Of a stretch of 64,000 bases of DNA, positions 13,361 through 26,600 are shown piece by piece. The notes beneath the pieces are model-generated. The model ran no database searches. It saw nothing but the letters and a program-made list of their open reading frames with translations, and was not told the DNA's origin. Origin of the DNA: Branchiostoma floridae (taxonomy: Eukaryota > Chordata > Leptocardii > Amphioxiformes > Branchiostomatidae); the NCBI RefSeq assembly GCF_000003815.2, contig NC_049988.1, positions 15,453,016-15,517,015 of the forward strand. The letters run 5' to 3'. Each line of letters opens with the position of its first letter. Position 1 is the first letter of the stretch. Made by a program: the position numbers and the translations under genes.

Positions 13361-13490
13361 CCCCTGTCACATTGCGCGAAAATCCATTGGACGACGAGTC
13401 TGCGGCAATCGCCCGAGCCTCGCTTATAATAATAACTTTATTGTACAACAATTGTACAAGGTACAAAGTATGGCTTATATGTGATGGACG
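13361..13490 (-). mobile_element. Composite repeat: LINE-like tail inside CCCTGTCACAT ends
   Basis: The ends read CCCCTGTCACAT and TATGTGATGG. The interior, on the minus strand, is a retroposon-like tail with TTGTACCTTGTACAATTG and then a CAATAAAG-type signal. The same composite recurs in opposite orientation at 55653-55782, and in pieces near 28360-28540, which shows it is a dispersed family. Confidence 0.6.
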
Positions 13491-14655
13491 GTTTTCAGGT
13501 GAAAAATATGCGATCTTAAATATGACTGACCTGTCATCCGTACGCCCGAAGATCATGGATAATGTGACGGGTATAAGGAAAGTCCATTCTGTGTCAGACG
13601 TTCTGTTACCCCTGATATGCTTGTCTTCCAGTGGCATCAAAAAGAACCTGGATTTATCCCTTGGTTACTGGAACAGTTCTTTCAAGAAAGCCTCTGGATC
13701 TATTTGATATTTGTATTAAATAATTATACATGTATAAGTTCAGGAAAAGTTGTGTTTAGATTTATCAAGAGTTTTTATTGTAACAATAACATTTTGGCCT
13801 CTAGTACGACTCAGTGAAGAAGACATTACAATATGAACTCTTTCCATGCATTTTATAAGTAAGATGATAGAATTGTGCCTAAAAGAAAAGTGCCATATGC
13901 ATATGTAACAAAATGTTACAACATGAAATGTGTATTTTTAAATTAAAATGTTAGATAACTGAAGAAGTATATATTCTGTGTTTTTAATCAATGTTAAGTG
14001 AGTGTTGGTAAAAAAAATACATTTTTTTGTCAAAGTCTACTCTGCAAGCGATTTAATAATATATATAATAAAGCAGCATTGCTTAAAAATCAATTTTGAA
14101 TGTCATACTTTATTCCTTTTTAAAGACGACAGATTTTCATTTTGTTCATTAGTTCATTTCTGCGAAACCTTTCTCCAGGCATCTCAAGGGACGGGACATA
14201 CAATAGCTAAGCCGCCATTTGCTTATCAAAATTTTAAGTTTTTATGACGTCACAAAAAAATTCAACATTTTCTTATTGACTTTGTTGGTAATAGTATCAT
14301 TAAGGTGACTGGCACTTCAAAAAGAGAGGACTGTAGCATAATTTAGTGCTGGTTTATTAAAGTTAACTCCATACTTACAAGAAATATGCCACATTTGCGG
14401 CAAGCCCTATACTGCACATGAATGTGTGACGTTTGACCTACTGACCTTTGTGGCTACACATGCGGCTTAAGCAGTTACTCGAACGGAAGTCATAGCCCGA
14501 TGTTTGCACATGAGTCACACCTCACAGGTACAAATATTTAGAAAAGTGAATTACGAATTGGTGGCCATGTTTGACTAAGCAAGACCAAACTGTAACAGCC
14601 ACTTACAGTATATCAATATGGCTCTCTCCATAACACCATGTTAGCCTTCTTCAGT

Positions 14656-14735
14656 CATGCGCAGTACGTACTGGTAGACTCACAGCCGCCATCTTTCTTT
14701 TGCAGTCCAAGAATCTTGATTTCTGCTCAACAAAC
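14656..14735 (+). promoter_or_regulatory. Candidate promoter and 5' untranslated exon of the second gene
   Basis: An NRF-1 half-site-like ATGCGCA (14657-14663) is followed by a GC-richer start-like segment with GCCGCCATC and a strong donor AAAC|GTAAGT at 14735/14736. A matching acceptor (ATGTACAG) at 16013 sits 13 bases before the start codon at 16027. The layout mirrors that of the upstream paralogue. Inferred from signals only. Confidence 0.35.
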
Positions 14736-15074
14736 GTAAGTTTTGATTTGCTTTGTATACTTTGTTAGGGTGTTCTTGTACAAGCTTGAGCCCTGGTTTG
14801 CTAACCTTAAGCACAGATGTTTGAATGAGGCCTGTTTTGTACCCAAGCCACCTGTTTGATCTCAAACACTGTAAGGATGATTCACATTAACAGTATCATA
14901 CGATGTATGCACAAATGCTGTTTGTCTCTGAATGCGTGCTTTCTTACTTTGTGTTAATTGAATCATTTGTTTGAATAGGTGTACCTGCCTACCTTAAATG
15001 CCTTGACCTCCAGGTAAAGAGGGACAGGTAAACATGAAGATATGGCCACCTCGGTATACCGTAGGATAGCGTAG

Positions 15075-15180
15075 AGAGCTGGGTACCCTGGTGTAATAAA
15101 CCTTTCCCATGGGCACAACATTTGGGCCTTTAAATACATTAAATCTTTGTACAAAGAGAACAGGATACTCTGTAATTCAG
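15075..15180 (-). mobile_element. SINE body fragment
   Basis: The segment CTGGTGTAATAAACC through GGGCACAACATTTGGGCC parallels the body of the SINE at 15430-15722 (CTGGTGTAGCAGGC through GGGCACAACATATGGAGCC). The tRNA-related head is missing, so it is a truncated copy. Confidence 0.5.
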
Positions 15181-15429
15181 AAGGTGTCTTTGTTGGGTGC
15201 AGACAAACAGACTTGTTATATTGTGGAATATGGGTCCTCAGGTAAGTTCTGAAAGGAATTAGGATGTATGAGAACAATGAATAACATTTGAACTTGAAAA
15301 TCTTTTTGGTGTTGTTTGTACCACAAAACTGGTTAACTGTCTTTGGGTACAGTACAGTTCAGTTCTTACACAAGGTACAAAATTTATGTATGAGCTGCTT
15401 AATGCCAGATTTATAGGTTTGATCCAGTC

Positions 15430-15722
15430 ACACCAGGATGTTCCCTTACTCTTTTCGATAACTGTAGCATGTTCTCTAAAATGCTTGAGGTGTGGCTGTC
15501 CTCAAACACGGGACATCCGCCTTTATGTCACACAAGGGACATCTCTAACCAAAGCTCATGTTTAGTTATCAGTGAGTGCAGTAAGGAAATAGACTGGTGT
15601 AGCAGGCTTTTCACAAGGGCACAACATATGGAGCCGCTGTGGAATCAAACCTAGACCTTCAAAATTTAAAGGCAACAACCCTAACCACATGGCAACCTTT
15701 CCACCCCTTGTAATGCATCTAC
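15430..15722 (-). mobile_element. tRNA-derived SINE
   Basis: On the minus strand the head has a degenerate A box (TGGTTAGGGTTG, 15675-15686) and a B box (GGTTTGATTCC, 15641-15651). A body follows with words shared by other copies in the window: TCCTCAAACACGGGA and CTCTTTTCGATAA. The tRNA-like head plus a shared body is diagnostic of a SINE; the family name is not known to me. Confidence 0.65.
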
Positions 15723-16026
15723 ATGTATAACATTGAAAAACTGTCATAACTGAAAATACATAAAGACCTTAATTACTCTTCATGCCAAAATATGACCCTT
15801 TTGTGGTTGATTTTTTAAGTTTTTATGAGATGAAATTAACATACTTGAATTCTATGCCATATTAAATGGTTGAAATACAGTTACTGTGTCACCCACCTTT
15901 ATATTCACATGCATGTATCATACCATGTTCTATAATCAGTCGAAATGTATAGTTCATAACATAAATCTTCTTATTCACAAAGGACAAGTGTTGTTTTTTG
16001 TTCACATGTACAGAATAGAACTAGCC

Positions 16027-19000
16027 ATGGAAGGTGAAAAAGATATGTCCACCGGGCCTGAATTCTCCCCTGTGGAATCTGACAAGACTTCAGAACCAGC
16101 ATCTCAGAGCGAAGATCAAGATTCAGTTGGTGTGACACAACAAGGACACATGGTTCATCAGGATGTAGCTGACTTGCTAGATGACCAGGAGACAAATGAA
16201 CCACTGCCTGATGAGCCTACAGAAAAGGCAGAAGTTGTTGTTCGAAGGAAAGAAGTGAGAGTGAAGACCGAATCAAATGTTCAGCCTGATGTAGACCATC
16301 CACTGTTCCCTGAGAGACGGCCATCTGCTGCAGACCCTGTGTTGACTGCTAGGTGTCGATCTGACCAGCAACAAACTGAACTAAAATTACAGGAATTTCA
16401 GCAGACTGATTCCATTGATGCTAAATCATTAGAAATGATTCAATTTGCCATGAAAGAACAAAGTTCCAGGCCAGCAAGGGATGGAAGAGCTGATCATACA
16501 TCCATGCCATTAACATCCGACCCCGAGACTCATTTCGATCACATGTTATTCCATACAAATGAGGTAAAACAATCTCTGGCTTTGTTTGGAACAAAGTTGA
16601 AAGCAGAAATCTTTTACTTTGAGTCAAAGAAGTACCCAGAGCTGGAAATTCAGAAGAAGGAACTGCACTTGTCCAAGATCTCAGAGTGTAAGGCATTCGT
16701 GGCACGAATTGAAACGACCCTTGACAGCATTAGGAGATCAGCAACAGAGTCTGAAAGTAACCATGTAAGCTCCACCAACACAGCCAGCTGCAAAGATGAC
16801 ACCATTCCAGAAGCCACGCACAAACGTGGGGTCCCTGATGGTCAGCTTAATACTTCCATGCCAGAAAAGCAGATCAATACAGATGGTCAACTGCAAGATG
16901 AAATCAAGACTGGGAATGACACTGAAGATTCTTCTGCCACATCAAGGATTGAAACAAGAAGTGCATCATTCCTAACTCCTTCTACATCAATGGCAAGTCT
17001 TGAGAATAAAGATCAGAACAAGCAGCCGACAGTTGACCAGAACACAGTACATGAAAATCCTGACGCCAAGGAGGGTCTCAAGTCTGACGCAGAGGACCAA
17101 GAATCTGAGGAGTCATCACATTTGGAGGATGAAGCTACTAGAGGAGTTGCAGGCAGAGATGACACAAGCACAGTACCACTCAATGGAGCAAAAGTGCCAG
17201 CTGATGGCAAAGGAAGAGATGGCTACACCAGTGACAGATTGGGCATTGAAACAGAGCAGGGTGCCACCGTACAAAATGTAGACAGAAATGAATTTGATGG
17301 TCTGTCTGCGGCTAACAGTAGCCATCCCCTGCCACGTTCAAATGGACTTGACCAATATATAGAAGACATAGATGAAGCTTTCAGCGGCAAAAGGCACACA
17401 ACACCAGCGCAAAGGGAACAGCTACAGTTCCATGCAGGTTTGCCATCACAGCAAACAACTGTGCCTCCTGAAGCTGATGATAATGCCGACAGAAACCACT
17501 GTGGAGACACAGACCCGTTGATCCGGAGGAAAGGCTCTTCCAAAAGCACTTTAAAGAAAAGCTACGAGGAGCTCCACTCTGGCCAGCCACCAGGTTGCAC
17601 AGAGAAGAGGGACAAGAAGGCTGCTGGTACCCAACAAATGGAAGAAAGCAAGGTGGATGAGCAAACAGAAGTTGGCGAACAACCCCAGGACATTTGTAAG
17701 TCAGCGGAGCTTGGTGCAACTGCCAGTCAAGCAGACACATCTACAGAGGAAGACCAGGAGCCTGAAGGGGCTGTTGGTGGAATGACGTGTCCACCCCAGC
17801 AGTTATGTCATCAAGACGTGATCATAGACGCAACAAACAGACCAGGCCAGTTGGATGACAGGCCAGTTGGCAAAGTGAAAGGCGTGCCGAGGACTTCGAC
17901 TGATGAGGTTGGCTCAGAAGTGAGTAAAATTGCCTCACATAATACTATCTTGCAATCAGTTTTCAGGATTAAGACTTCTGAACTAAGCGACTTTTTGTTG
18001 ATGATAACTGATGGGCTTTGTGGAGTCTGGTTAACAGTGTACATTCAAGTATCAATGAGTTTGAGGATGCCTTATGACAGACTGAAATGTATGTCTTGGT
18101 GCCAAAGTATATTCATTCTATTCCTTGTCTAACATCATGACTTTTTTGTACACGTAGTTTGCATGTTAATTGTATGTTGTTGTTGTTTTGTACTCCAGGA
18201 AGACTGATTGTATGATGGGATGAATAACATATATTCAAGTATGCAACATATATAACTTAATGTAACTTTGTAACTACACAGCCTTTTGCATCATTTCAGA
18301 CACAAGTTGTTTTGACTACTCCTGAGTCTGGACCACCAGCATTTGTCCATTGCGAGGTATTTCACAATACGGCTAGAAAATTGAGCTCTTTTCATTCAAT
18401 TCTTGTCGAGTAAAAGATCAATGTAGCCAATGTCAATTTGTGTTAAATTTAAGTACAAATGTTTTACCACACTTGAATTGATGTAAAAAATCCAATGTAT
18501 TATGTTTCAGGGGGAGCAGTATCCCCGCCGCACAGCTTTTGAGGTGCCTGGCCTCATTCCTCAAGAAGAGGAGATAAGGGGTATGTGTAGTCTTGTATTT
18601 GTTATTAATTGATCTACATGTTAGAGGTGTTGATCACGCCTGAAGTACTCGTAAGATTGGAAGATGTTCCTTCTCTGTCTCATACGCTCTTTTCTTTTTG
18701 TTGAAATTGAGTGAGGTACATTGTACAGAATATTGAATCACTGTACACTATACCAGGATTGTCTGTTATTTTGTTTGATTCTGACACCTGTTAATCTGCC
18801 CACAGCACCAGCTGTAAGGGACAGATCAAGGAGAGGATGGCCACACAACAGCCATCAGCAATCTCCCCGGGCTGCTGATACACCTGTACCTGGATGGTTG
18901 TCGCATCACAAGAAGAGACGCAGAGATGATGCAGCCAAGCCAGGGGACAGAGTGCCTGAGCAGTCTTCTTACGCTGTTGAGCAGGCATTTGAGAGAGGTA

Positions 19001-21083
19001 AATGTGTACAGAAGGGGTCACTTACTCTTTCTATTAAAATATTTTAACAGATCAGATACTCTTATATGGTCCAAAGACTTGATTGAGTTTGTGTCTCACA
19101 CTAATAATATACAAGTTGGTTGATTATGTATTATGCTTTGCAAAGAAGTATACAAGTTTTACTGCATGGGAATTATTGTTCTGTGCATAGGCATTTATCT
19201 TTTGGTCATTTTTATACAAATGTATATTAGCTGTAACACTGTGCCAAAGTTTGTATTGTACATTGCATATCTTTTGGAAAAGTGTGACAGCTGCTCTTAC
19301 AAAAAACTTAATATACTGGAAGGATTGATGATATTTAACATGTTTGATACTGCTGAAAACTCTTTTAATGTTGACATCTCAAACCTGTATAATACTGACA
19401 ATATTCTAATGCACTGTCTAGGTCGTACTACGAGTTTCAAAGACAGAGCTGGAATAAAGAACCACACCACAGACTGGGCAAGAATGGGCAGATATCATAG
19501 CTGTCCCCCCGTATGCTTTGTTCAGCCCTACAAGGTTAGGAGTTCCTGTAATAGCAATTGATTTTAGAATGTAGTAGCAAGGAGCTTTATGTGTATCATT
19601 ACATGTACTAAGTTGTTGCATCTTACTTAATGTATATTATTCATTAGACAATGGTAATCTATTTCTATTTTGCATGACATTTAATTGGTACCTTTCAGAA
19701 TTGCATTATATTTTTAACTGCTATTGACAAAAAAGTTTGATTGGGCAAGATAGAGTGTGGTAGTAATTAATTTTTGGTTCTTTGTTTAAGGATCAGAAGG
19801 ACTCAGTGTCATCCAGCAGGACTTCCAGTAGTGACCACCAACCACAGAGAGATCGCAACAGGGTGGTAGAGACCCGACAGCGAAACAACCGTCAAGGTAT
19901 TAATTTTTAACAGATTTAACTTTGATGTACAGGATGCATAGATTTTCAAGTTCTTCTACATTGTAACCATCAACCTGGTAAGGTAGCCATTTGGCGCAAA
20001 ATGTGTAGCTACAGTCCATGTCTGTCTTTGATTTGTTACAGGGTTAGGTAGCAAAGAAAATGTTACAATGTACCTACCACTTGACAACTTTGATATGGCA
20101 CTACTTATTGTGTATTAATGTTATAGTATTACATGTCTTTTGAATTTTTGACTGAAAGTATTTAAAAACCTCATTGTCCAAGTAGTGCGTGGTTGTGCAG
20201 ATGTCACAGATGTTGTTTTTAGAATCAAACAAGTTATCGTTCAATTTCAAATGTATAATTTGGATTGTAAGTGCATGGGCATCAAGTACATTTTGCAATG
20301 CCAAACCAAGGCTCGTACAATGGCAGTTAGGGCATTAAGATTACCATGCATTGTCAACTTAACATTTTGGAAGTGTAATGTATAAATGTATGAAAATGAT
20401 ACTGTGCAACAATAGAAATTCAAATTCTATCTCTGTATTGGTAGAACCAAGAATCCGAGTGCTGGACAATGCCCAGCAGTTTTTGGCGTATATAAGGACA
20501 TCTCCAACACCCGTGGAGCAGATAGCATACAGCATTCGGGAAACGGTAAGCAGTTAATGAAATATTTGTTTCAACATTCATAAATAGCCCATAGGATACT
20601 GTGAATAACAGTCATCATCACATCATCATTTGTCATCCTCTATGAGGTGCGGCAAGTGAAGCTTGACTTCCAGTACAGTCTGTCATACATTGCTGAGAGA
20701 AGTTCTGGACCATCCAGTCCAGTGTCTAACTCAATAAGCTTCTTCAACATTAGCCTTAAATAACAGTCAACATACAGCATCACAATACAATACTACTGTC
20801 ATAATGTACATTTCAATACATGTATTGACATTTCTATGAACGACGTTCCCTTGCTGGCCCCAGCCATGATTTCCTGTTGAATGCATTAGAAGCTACAACT
20901 CATGCTGACTTGCCTGTTTTGTAGGTTTTCCAGGAGGTTGTCCTGACAGCCTTCACCCTGTGGTACCCTGGCGGGGACATCATTCCACAGGGGACCCTCC
21001 TGGGGGGTGAGGATGTTACAGTCCTGGTCGTCCCTGCAGAGTCACCCCAGCCAGGGCAGTGGAGGATTGTCAATAACATGTAA
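16027..21083 (+). CDS. Acidic disordered protein sharing the C-terminal module of the NB-ARC gene
   Basis: Exons: 16027-17919, 18300-18356, 18511-18580, 18806-18997, 19422-19534, 19791-19896, 20445-20545, 20925-21083; 2691 nt, 896 aa, phases consistent. The ATG at 16027 was chosen because an acceptor lies just before it; the open frame continues upstream but reads as intron. Residues 1-631 are one large exon, hydrophilic and Glu/Asp/Ser/Thr/Gln-rich, with one helix-prone stretch near residues 180-240 and no domain I recognise. Residues 632-896 match the tail of the upstream gene exon by exon: the second exon has PESGPPAFVHCE versus PPSGPAALIHLQ, the last exon is 159 nt in both, and both end with AFTL-W-PGG followed by a W-R-I motif. 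The gene lacks FAMeT, CARD and NB-ARC, so it looks like a tandem partial duplicate. Function is unknown; a partner of the upstream protein is only a guess. Confidence 0.82.
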
Positions 21084-21534
21084 CGTTAACTTAGAGTAGC
21101 ATGCTCTTTTTACGTAAGGCGTAGTCAAGCTTTTTTTAACTCCCAGTCATTTATTGTAGGGATAGCAATGATCTTATTCAGTGAGTACTTCATTATTTAG
21201 TAAGCTGTTGATAATTCTTTCCTGAATTTTATATAATACATAGGCCAGATCCACCTAAATTTTGATAGTGTAGTACATAGGCAGTCCTGCAGAATTTAGT
21301 TTTGAAATTAAGCAATGTAGCATTACATTTTGATACCACTGTGCATCAACATGATATCCCAAAGTAGCCTGTTTTCAAAAACAATTATGCTCCCATGGAT
21401 GAATTAAGGTGTTAAAACAGTTATTTGTATTGTATTGTATTGATTTGTATTGTATATGTATGTATGTGGTCACGATATCAGCCTGCTGCCTATGTGTCCA
21501 CACTGTATTGCCCTTGTTGCAATTTGAATAACTA

Positions 21535-21540
21535 AATAAA
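21535..21540 (+). terminator. Candidate polyadenylation signal AATAAA
   Basis: AATAAA lies about 450 bp after the stop of the second gene on the same strand, the first canonical hexamer downstream. It sits next to repeat-like sequence, so it might instead belong to a retroposon tail. Confidence 0.4.
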
Positions 21541-22545
21541 ACAGTTATAACCACCCTTCTGCATAGTAGGTAACATCACACAGATCCACTTGAAATCAAT
21601 TTTTAGACTAGGATGTAAATACTTGTAGTAGAATTAAGTTTTTGCCATTTTGAAATTTAAAAAAAGTATGTTTCATTTAGTACATGTGAAAATCTATGAT
21701 AAAGTTTTCTTTTGATAGTTATAATCATTCATTATGATTATTGTTGTTTAAATGCTCACTGTGCTTTGTTTGTAATGGTCGACAGTCACACAATCATGTA
21801 TTGTTTGCTTTATTCAATTGAAGGTAACGATCTGTATCAGCAGTGCTCCCCAATCCAATTGTAAAGGTGGGCATGTTGGCTGTCAATTACAATCATGTGT
21901 TTAGGGGACATTTTGTACAGATTAACATAAGTATACATCTTAGATCAAAATCAAGGTAAAATGATGATAAGTCATGATCCTAGTGTAAAGATAGAATTGA
22001 TGAATTTCTGTGTGTAGATTAGTATTTTACTGTTACAGTAAGTGATCCAGTTCACACAGATTGGTGTTCACCTTTTCCTTAATACAACCTGACAGTTGCC
22101 CACTGATGTGTGGTGAAGCCAGGGACCTCGAGGCTAGAAGGGGTAATGAGGAATTTCCTGTGACGTTTGTCTTTCAATGTCCGGATTAGGAAAAAACGAG
22201 CTAGATGTCCTCTACTTTGCTTCTCTGTCCTCGGGCAAGACCAGCTTGACCTTATTTTCTGTCTACAGTGATTTCACCACAACTGTTGTACAGGTGGACA
22301 GGAAGTTAAGATACACATCTCAGCAGTTGGTTTGTCTGATGTGTTATATGATAGTGTGACGAAAGTCTTCCCACCATAAGCATTCTGTGTGCCTAAGTAG
22401 AAGCAATTAGATGATGAGGTGTTGACTCATCAACATTCTTTTTGTCTTTTCTTCATCATTGACATGATACTTTAATAGTGTAGGATAACAGGATCCCAGT
22501 GTTTGTTTTTACCTTTACTGATCTTAGCCAGTATGACTTATCTCC

Positions 22546-22634
22546 AAGCAGATGTAAGGATGTTTTACAGGTTTTTCTGATGTCACTGGTCATCGTCAAT
22601 GCTGACGGTCTGCACCAAAACCTTACATCTGCTT
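22546..22634. repeat. Short inverted repeat, AAGCAGATGTAAGG arms
   Basis: Arms AAGCAGATGTAAGG and CCTTACATCTGCTT are perfect complements over 14 bases around a 61-base loop. Related CCAAGCAGATC words flank the nearby assembly gap, suggesting a family of foldbacks. Confidence 0.65.
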
Positions 22635-22688
22635 GAAGGTTAAGTCTGACATCCCGTTAGAGTATTGTATACCCTGAGTGTATGTTAA

Positions 22689-22860
22689 GTACTGTAAATG
22701 CAAGAATGTTCGTGGTGGTTTTATATTCGCGGTTTTCACTGTGGCCGCTTCACCTCGAACATTTTTTCCATTACAGTATGTGACTACAGTCTATGGCACT
22801 ACAACAGCGAACACCCCATTTTCCCGCTACCGTGAAAGTAAATCCATGCAAACTGAAATG
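22689..22860. mobile_element. MITE-like fragment (TACTGTAAAT ... TTCGCGG)
   Basis: The segment begins TACTGTAAATGC and contains TATATTCGCGGTTTTCACTG and CCCGCTACCGTGAAAGTAAA in inverted relation. I recognise the general look of a widespread marine-invertebrate MITE, but the far terminus is degraded. Confidence 0.4.
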
Positions 22861-23126
22861 CATTTACCGATTGATGTCACTGTGTGAAAAAACAATTTGT
22901 CTAACACTTCTGCTTTGTTGGTTAAGACACCTGTCACCACATTTAAGCCTTTCACACCACCCACATGGTGAAGACTAGCCCCAAACGGTCTACAACAAGT
23001 TTGAGTTGAAGTGACAGTGATAAGTCCAGCTGACTTGTCTCTACGTATCAGAACTTAAGACTTGACACCTAGCTTGACACCAAAGGATCTCCAAGCAGAT
23101 CCTTTGGTAGCATAAGATAGTATCCA

Positions 23127-23226
23127 NNNNNNNNNNNNNNNNNNNNNNNNNNNNNNNNNNNNNNNNNNNNNNNNNNNNNNNNNNNNNNNNNNNNNNNNNN
23201 NNNNNNNNNNNNNNNNNNNNNNNNNN
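23127..23226. other. Assembly gap (100 N)
   Basis: Exactly 100 N, the usual size of an unknown-length scaffold gap. Partly complementary sequences flank it (GGTAGCATAAGATAGTATC before, GATACTAATTCTTATGCTACC after), so a hairpin probably broke the assembly. Confidence 0.98.
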
Positions 23227-23662
23227 CTACCTCCTGAAGCTTTTGATACTAATTCTTATGCTACCGTAGGATCTGCTTCGAGATTGTTGACACCTACGAC
23301 AAAGCGATATACTTGTCTTCTCAAAATTTGAAGCTCTAAAAATGTGATAATCAGAACCAGAGGTAATTAATTGTCTCGTTGAGCCCTTCCTTCCTGTTGG
23401 ACCGTTCTTACCTGTAGGCTTCTGTCCTATAATTGCTCAAATCCTCCCACGAGGGAGGCCTGGGACAAGAAGAACTTGTTCTTAGGCCACCTGAGGTTGG
23501 TCGAAAACACGCAGATCGGTATGTTGATCCGACTTCCTGGGTCTTCAGAGTGATCTCACATGCGACGCTCGCAGTTTGTGGGCGGTGGAGTCCGCGTTGG
23601 CACGAAGTTTGTAGGTACGGTCAGCAAAACACCTCTTAAAACAGACCCAGAGTTACTACACG

Positions 23663-26600
23663 ATGGTCGCAATGAAGACAGCGAGGATGAACGTCTGTGT
23701 GATCGTTGTGCTTCTAACAGTAACAGGTAAGTCCTGATTTGTGACTGTTGATTCGTAGACTGGACAAGGTTAGCGCTTTTCTGTGTGATGTAACCGATTT
23801 TGAATCGTACTCTTAAACTAACAAGCTTAAGCAAGTATCTGTACCAACATAAGGATACTCAGAACTAAAAATTGTTATCCATATTATGATCAAGCTGTTT
23901 TCTATTGTAAAGGACATTTTGCTACTCTAATGACTTGATGTCAAAGCAACGTACTGACAATTCTTTTGAAAGGTAATGAGTTCTTCCAAATCTACTCAAA
24001 ACATGTTAAAGAAATATTGTTATCAGTGTGCCTTCAGTAGCTATGAGGAGACAGAGGTGTCAAAGGATTAGAAGATAATCTATAACATTGATTTGGATTG
24101 AATATGACATTCTAGCAGAGATCTCAAACAAGGTTATATAGAATGTGATTTCAAAAGGAAAACGGAAATATTTTCTATTCTTATCCCTGTGAGTGTGTGT
24201 CCTCGGTCATTTGATAGTTACCTACTTTTGTCCTTATAAGCGCCATATGATTAGTATCTTCCGGGGTTTCATGTTACCAAACTTTGAAATTGCCGCGTTA
24301 CCTGTTCTACTTTTATAGAAGAAGACGTCCCTTTTTTACTATTTCCAAGGAGAAAATGGTTTTAACTTACTGTTGTAACAATGTTTTCTTTTAAGACTTT
24401 ATAAAGTATGATTGTACAAATTCCTCCTGAACTGATTCTCCACTGTCTGTTTTCTAAACATGTCCATCTTTAGATTTTTTCACAACGTATATTGTACTGA
24501 ATTTGTCAAGTTTCCATCCTATTTTTGCCATCATACTTGTCTATAGCTCTATGTTCCTTGATATTTTCCCCGTGAGAGAACAGCACCTGTGACAATCCTT
24601 CCGCGTAGGTGGCATTAAAACCCACGTGAGCAAATTCTTCAAGTAACCCGACAGCTGAATAGCCTCAGGTACTTCCTCTCAGTTGTCTGTCTTAAGCGTG
24701 TCTTATCGTAATTCTTTTGTTTGGATCAGTATATAAGACCCATCTTTTCATTTGCTAGGTGTGAAACTGTGCTGTAATACACTGTATGACTGTACTACTA
24801 CTAGGCGTGAAAAGGCGGGAACTAAGTCGTTACAGCAAGTGTGAAATTTCTCAAAGGACGTCGTAACCCCATTCTCTTCTTTCAATTACGCGATTTGTTT
24901 GAATAGTCCAGGTTGTAAACAGGGTAAAGCGTTTAGTACTTCATTATTTACAAATTACCAACTCCTCAGAGCGAAGTTGACAATAGCAAACTTCCCATGT
25001 CACTCTGTGAACCGTAAGCGACCAAATGAATTGTCTGTATATAAAGCAACAAAGTTAGAGATATAGGCGACCAAAACCATGTTTCCGGACTGTTTGTGTT
25101 ACGTTAATTAGAGGCTACCTTATTAGGCTAACTAGTCTGTCTACTATAATAGAGTCCGAATTGTGCAATGTGTTGCGGCGCGGTCGACCGGTCAAATTCG
25201 TTGAAGCTGTCGAAGTACGATTTTGTGCCGTAGAATTTTCAAGAAGGCTGTGACAAAATTAACTGCCGACAAAGATCTATGAAAACTTTTTTTCCGTAAA
25301 AAGACATCTAACAATTTGCATGACACATGCACGACAATTCCAAGAATACCATCAGTTGGCGATCAAAGGACCGGGCCCTGTCGATAGAAATTGAATACTG
25401 TGTTTGCATTATTGGATACAGTGGTTACGGCTACGACCGCAGCTTTTCTTTCTTTACTTGGTACAATTGAGCTGGTTTGGAGCACAGAACTTGTCCAAGT
25501 CGTAGCCATGAGCGACTGCGGCTGTCTTGGCCGCTTGGTACTCGGCGCTCGAAAGGGTCTGGGAACGAGAGAACAGCATCACGCCCTCGTAGTACCCTGA
25601 GATCGTGGACTCCCCACAATAGTATGTAAGAAAGGTGTCCCCGCTGGTCGTCAAGGCAACGGCTCGCCACTCCTCACTCAATTCCATCAGTCCCTTCACT
25701 CCCAACGCCGAGCCGGTAGACTTCCAGATCGCCGGGTTTGGTGTCGGCTCTTCCGTCAGCTGGACCTTGATGCGTCGGGTTTTTCCTTGGGATAAATTCA
25801 ACCGTGTCAGATGTACATTCGTGGTGGTTACTTTCATACGTAAAAATGGGGCCGCAGGTCTAGCTATAGCTATTACTTTTTTGAGAGGTATGAGAACAGT
25901 TAAGAGGATGAAAAAGCCATATCAATAAAATTAATATAGACAAGAACAAACAAGAAATCTACTATGCTTCTGGAGAGTTTTGTGAACTTGTTAGTGCCAT
26001 ATATCCCTAGCCATGACAGATGTTAGTGATCCTCCCCTTCTTCCCTTATTCCAGGTATCTCCCTACTATAATAGTCTCTAGATTCCGGCCTGGCCGATAG
26101 TAATAAGGGATGACTTTGGCCAAGTCAAGAATAAAAGACTAGTAGGAATTAATTGACCTAGGAGTGAACTGACCGGCCGGCGGATAGCTGGATAGACTGC
26201 AAAAGACTGACTGAGACCACATGACAACTTGGTTGGCCAAAATCTTCAGAATCTCTTTTTTCATCCAGCTGACTAGCCTGAGTATCATCCTACGTAGCCA
26301 GCGGTTACTACGGAGGATGATACTCAGGCTACCAGCTGACACGTCTGCTTGGAAATTATTCAAGGGTCAATCGTCCTGGCTTTCAGGATCGGGGGTGTCA
26401 GTGTGGAACGTTGCAGTACCTGAAAACGCTGCTTGGGGGACCCAAAATCGCCATATTTTGTCTGGACCTCAATAGCTACCCATCTACCAAATCAAATACA
26501 AATCCATTATAGGTGTCCTCTTGGAAGCAAAAGAATGGAAACTCGAATACATTGCCATGAGAATAGTTTGCTTACCGTTAACCACATTCGCGTCGAAGGT

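Larger units (their letters stand above)
12674..16026. other. Intergenic region between the two paralogous genes
   Basis: No coding gene is seen. It carries the 3' flank of the first gene, a short GA tract near 13230, a composite repeat at 13361-13490, SINE pieces at 15075-15180 and 15430-15722, and a candidate promoter near 14656 for the second gene. Confidence 0.6.
21084..23662. other. Intergenic region with repeats and an assembly gap
   Basis: No gene is visible. A polyadenylation signal lies at 21535, a TTGTA-rich simple stretch near 21425-21470, inverted-repeat elements at 22546-22634 and 22689-22860, and a gap at 23127-23226. The 400 bp before 23663 should hold the promoter of the next gene, but I see no clear TATA box. 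Confidence 0.55.

Noticed and set aside
15886-16026. Upstream start at 15886 for the second gene
   Set aside because: The stretch reads like intron and ends in an acceptor at 16013; the ATG at 16027 begins acidic sequence in keeping with the rest.
25454-25837. VDE-like exon 4 as a separate 127-aa gene starting at 25837
   Set aside because: The acceptor at 25786 joins in phase to exon 3 and the sister gene has the same structure without that ATG.
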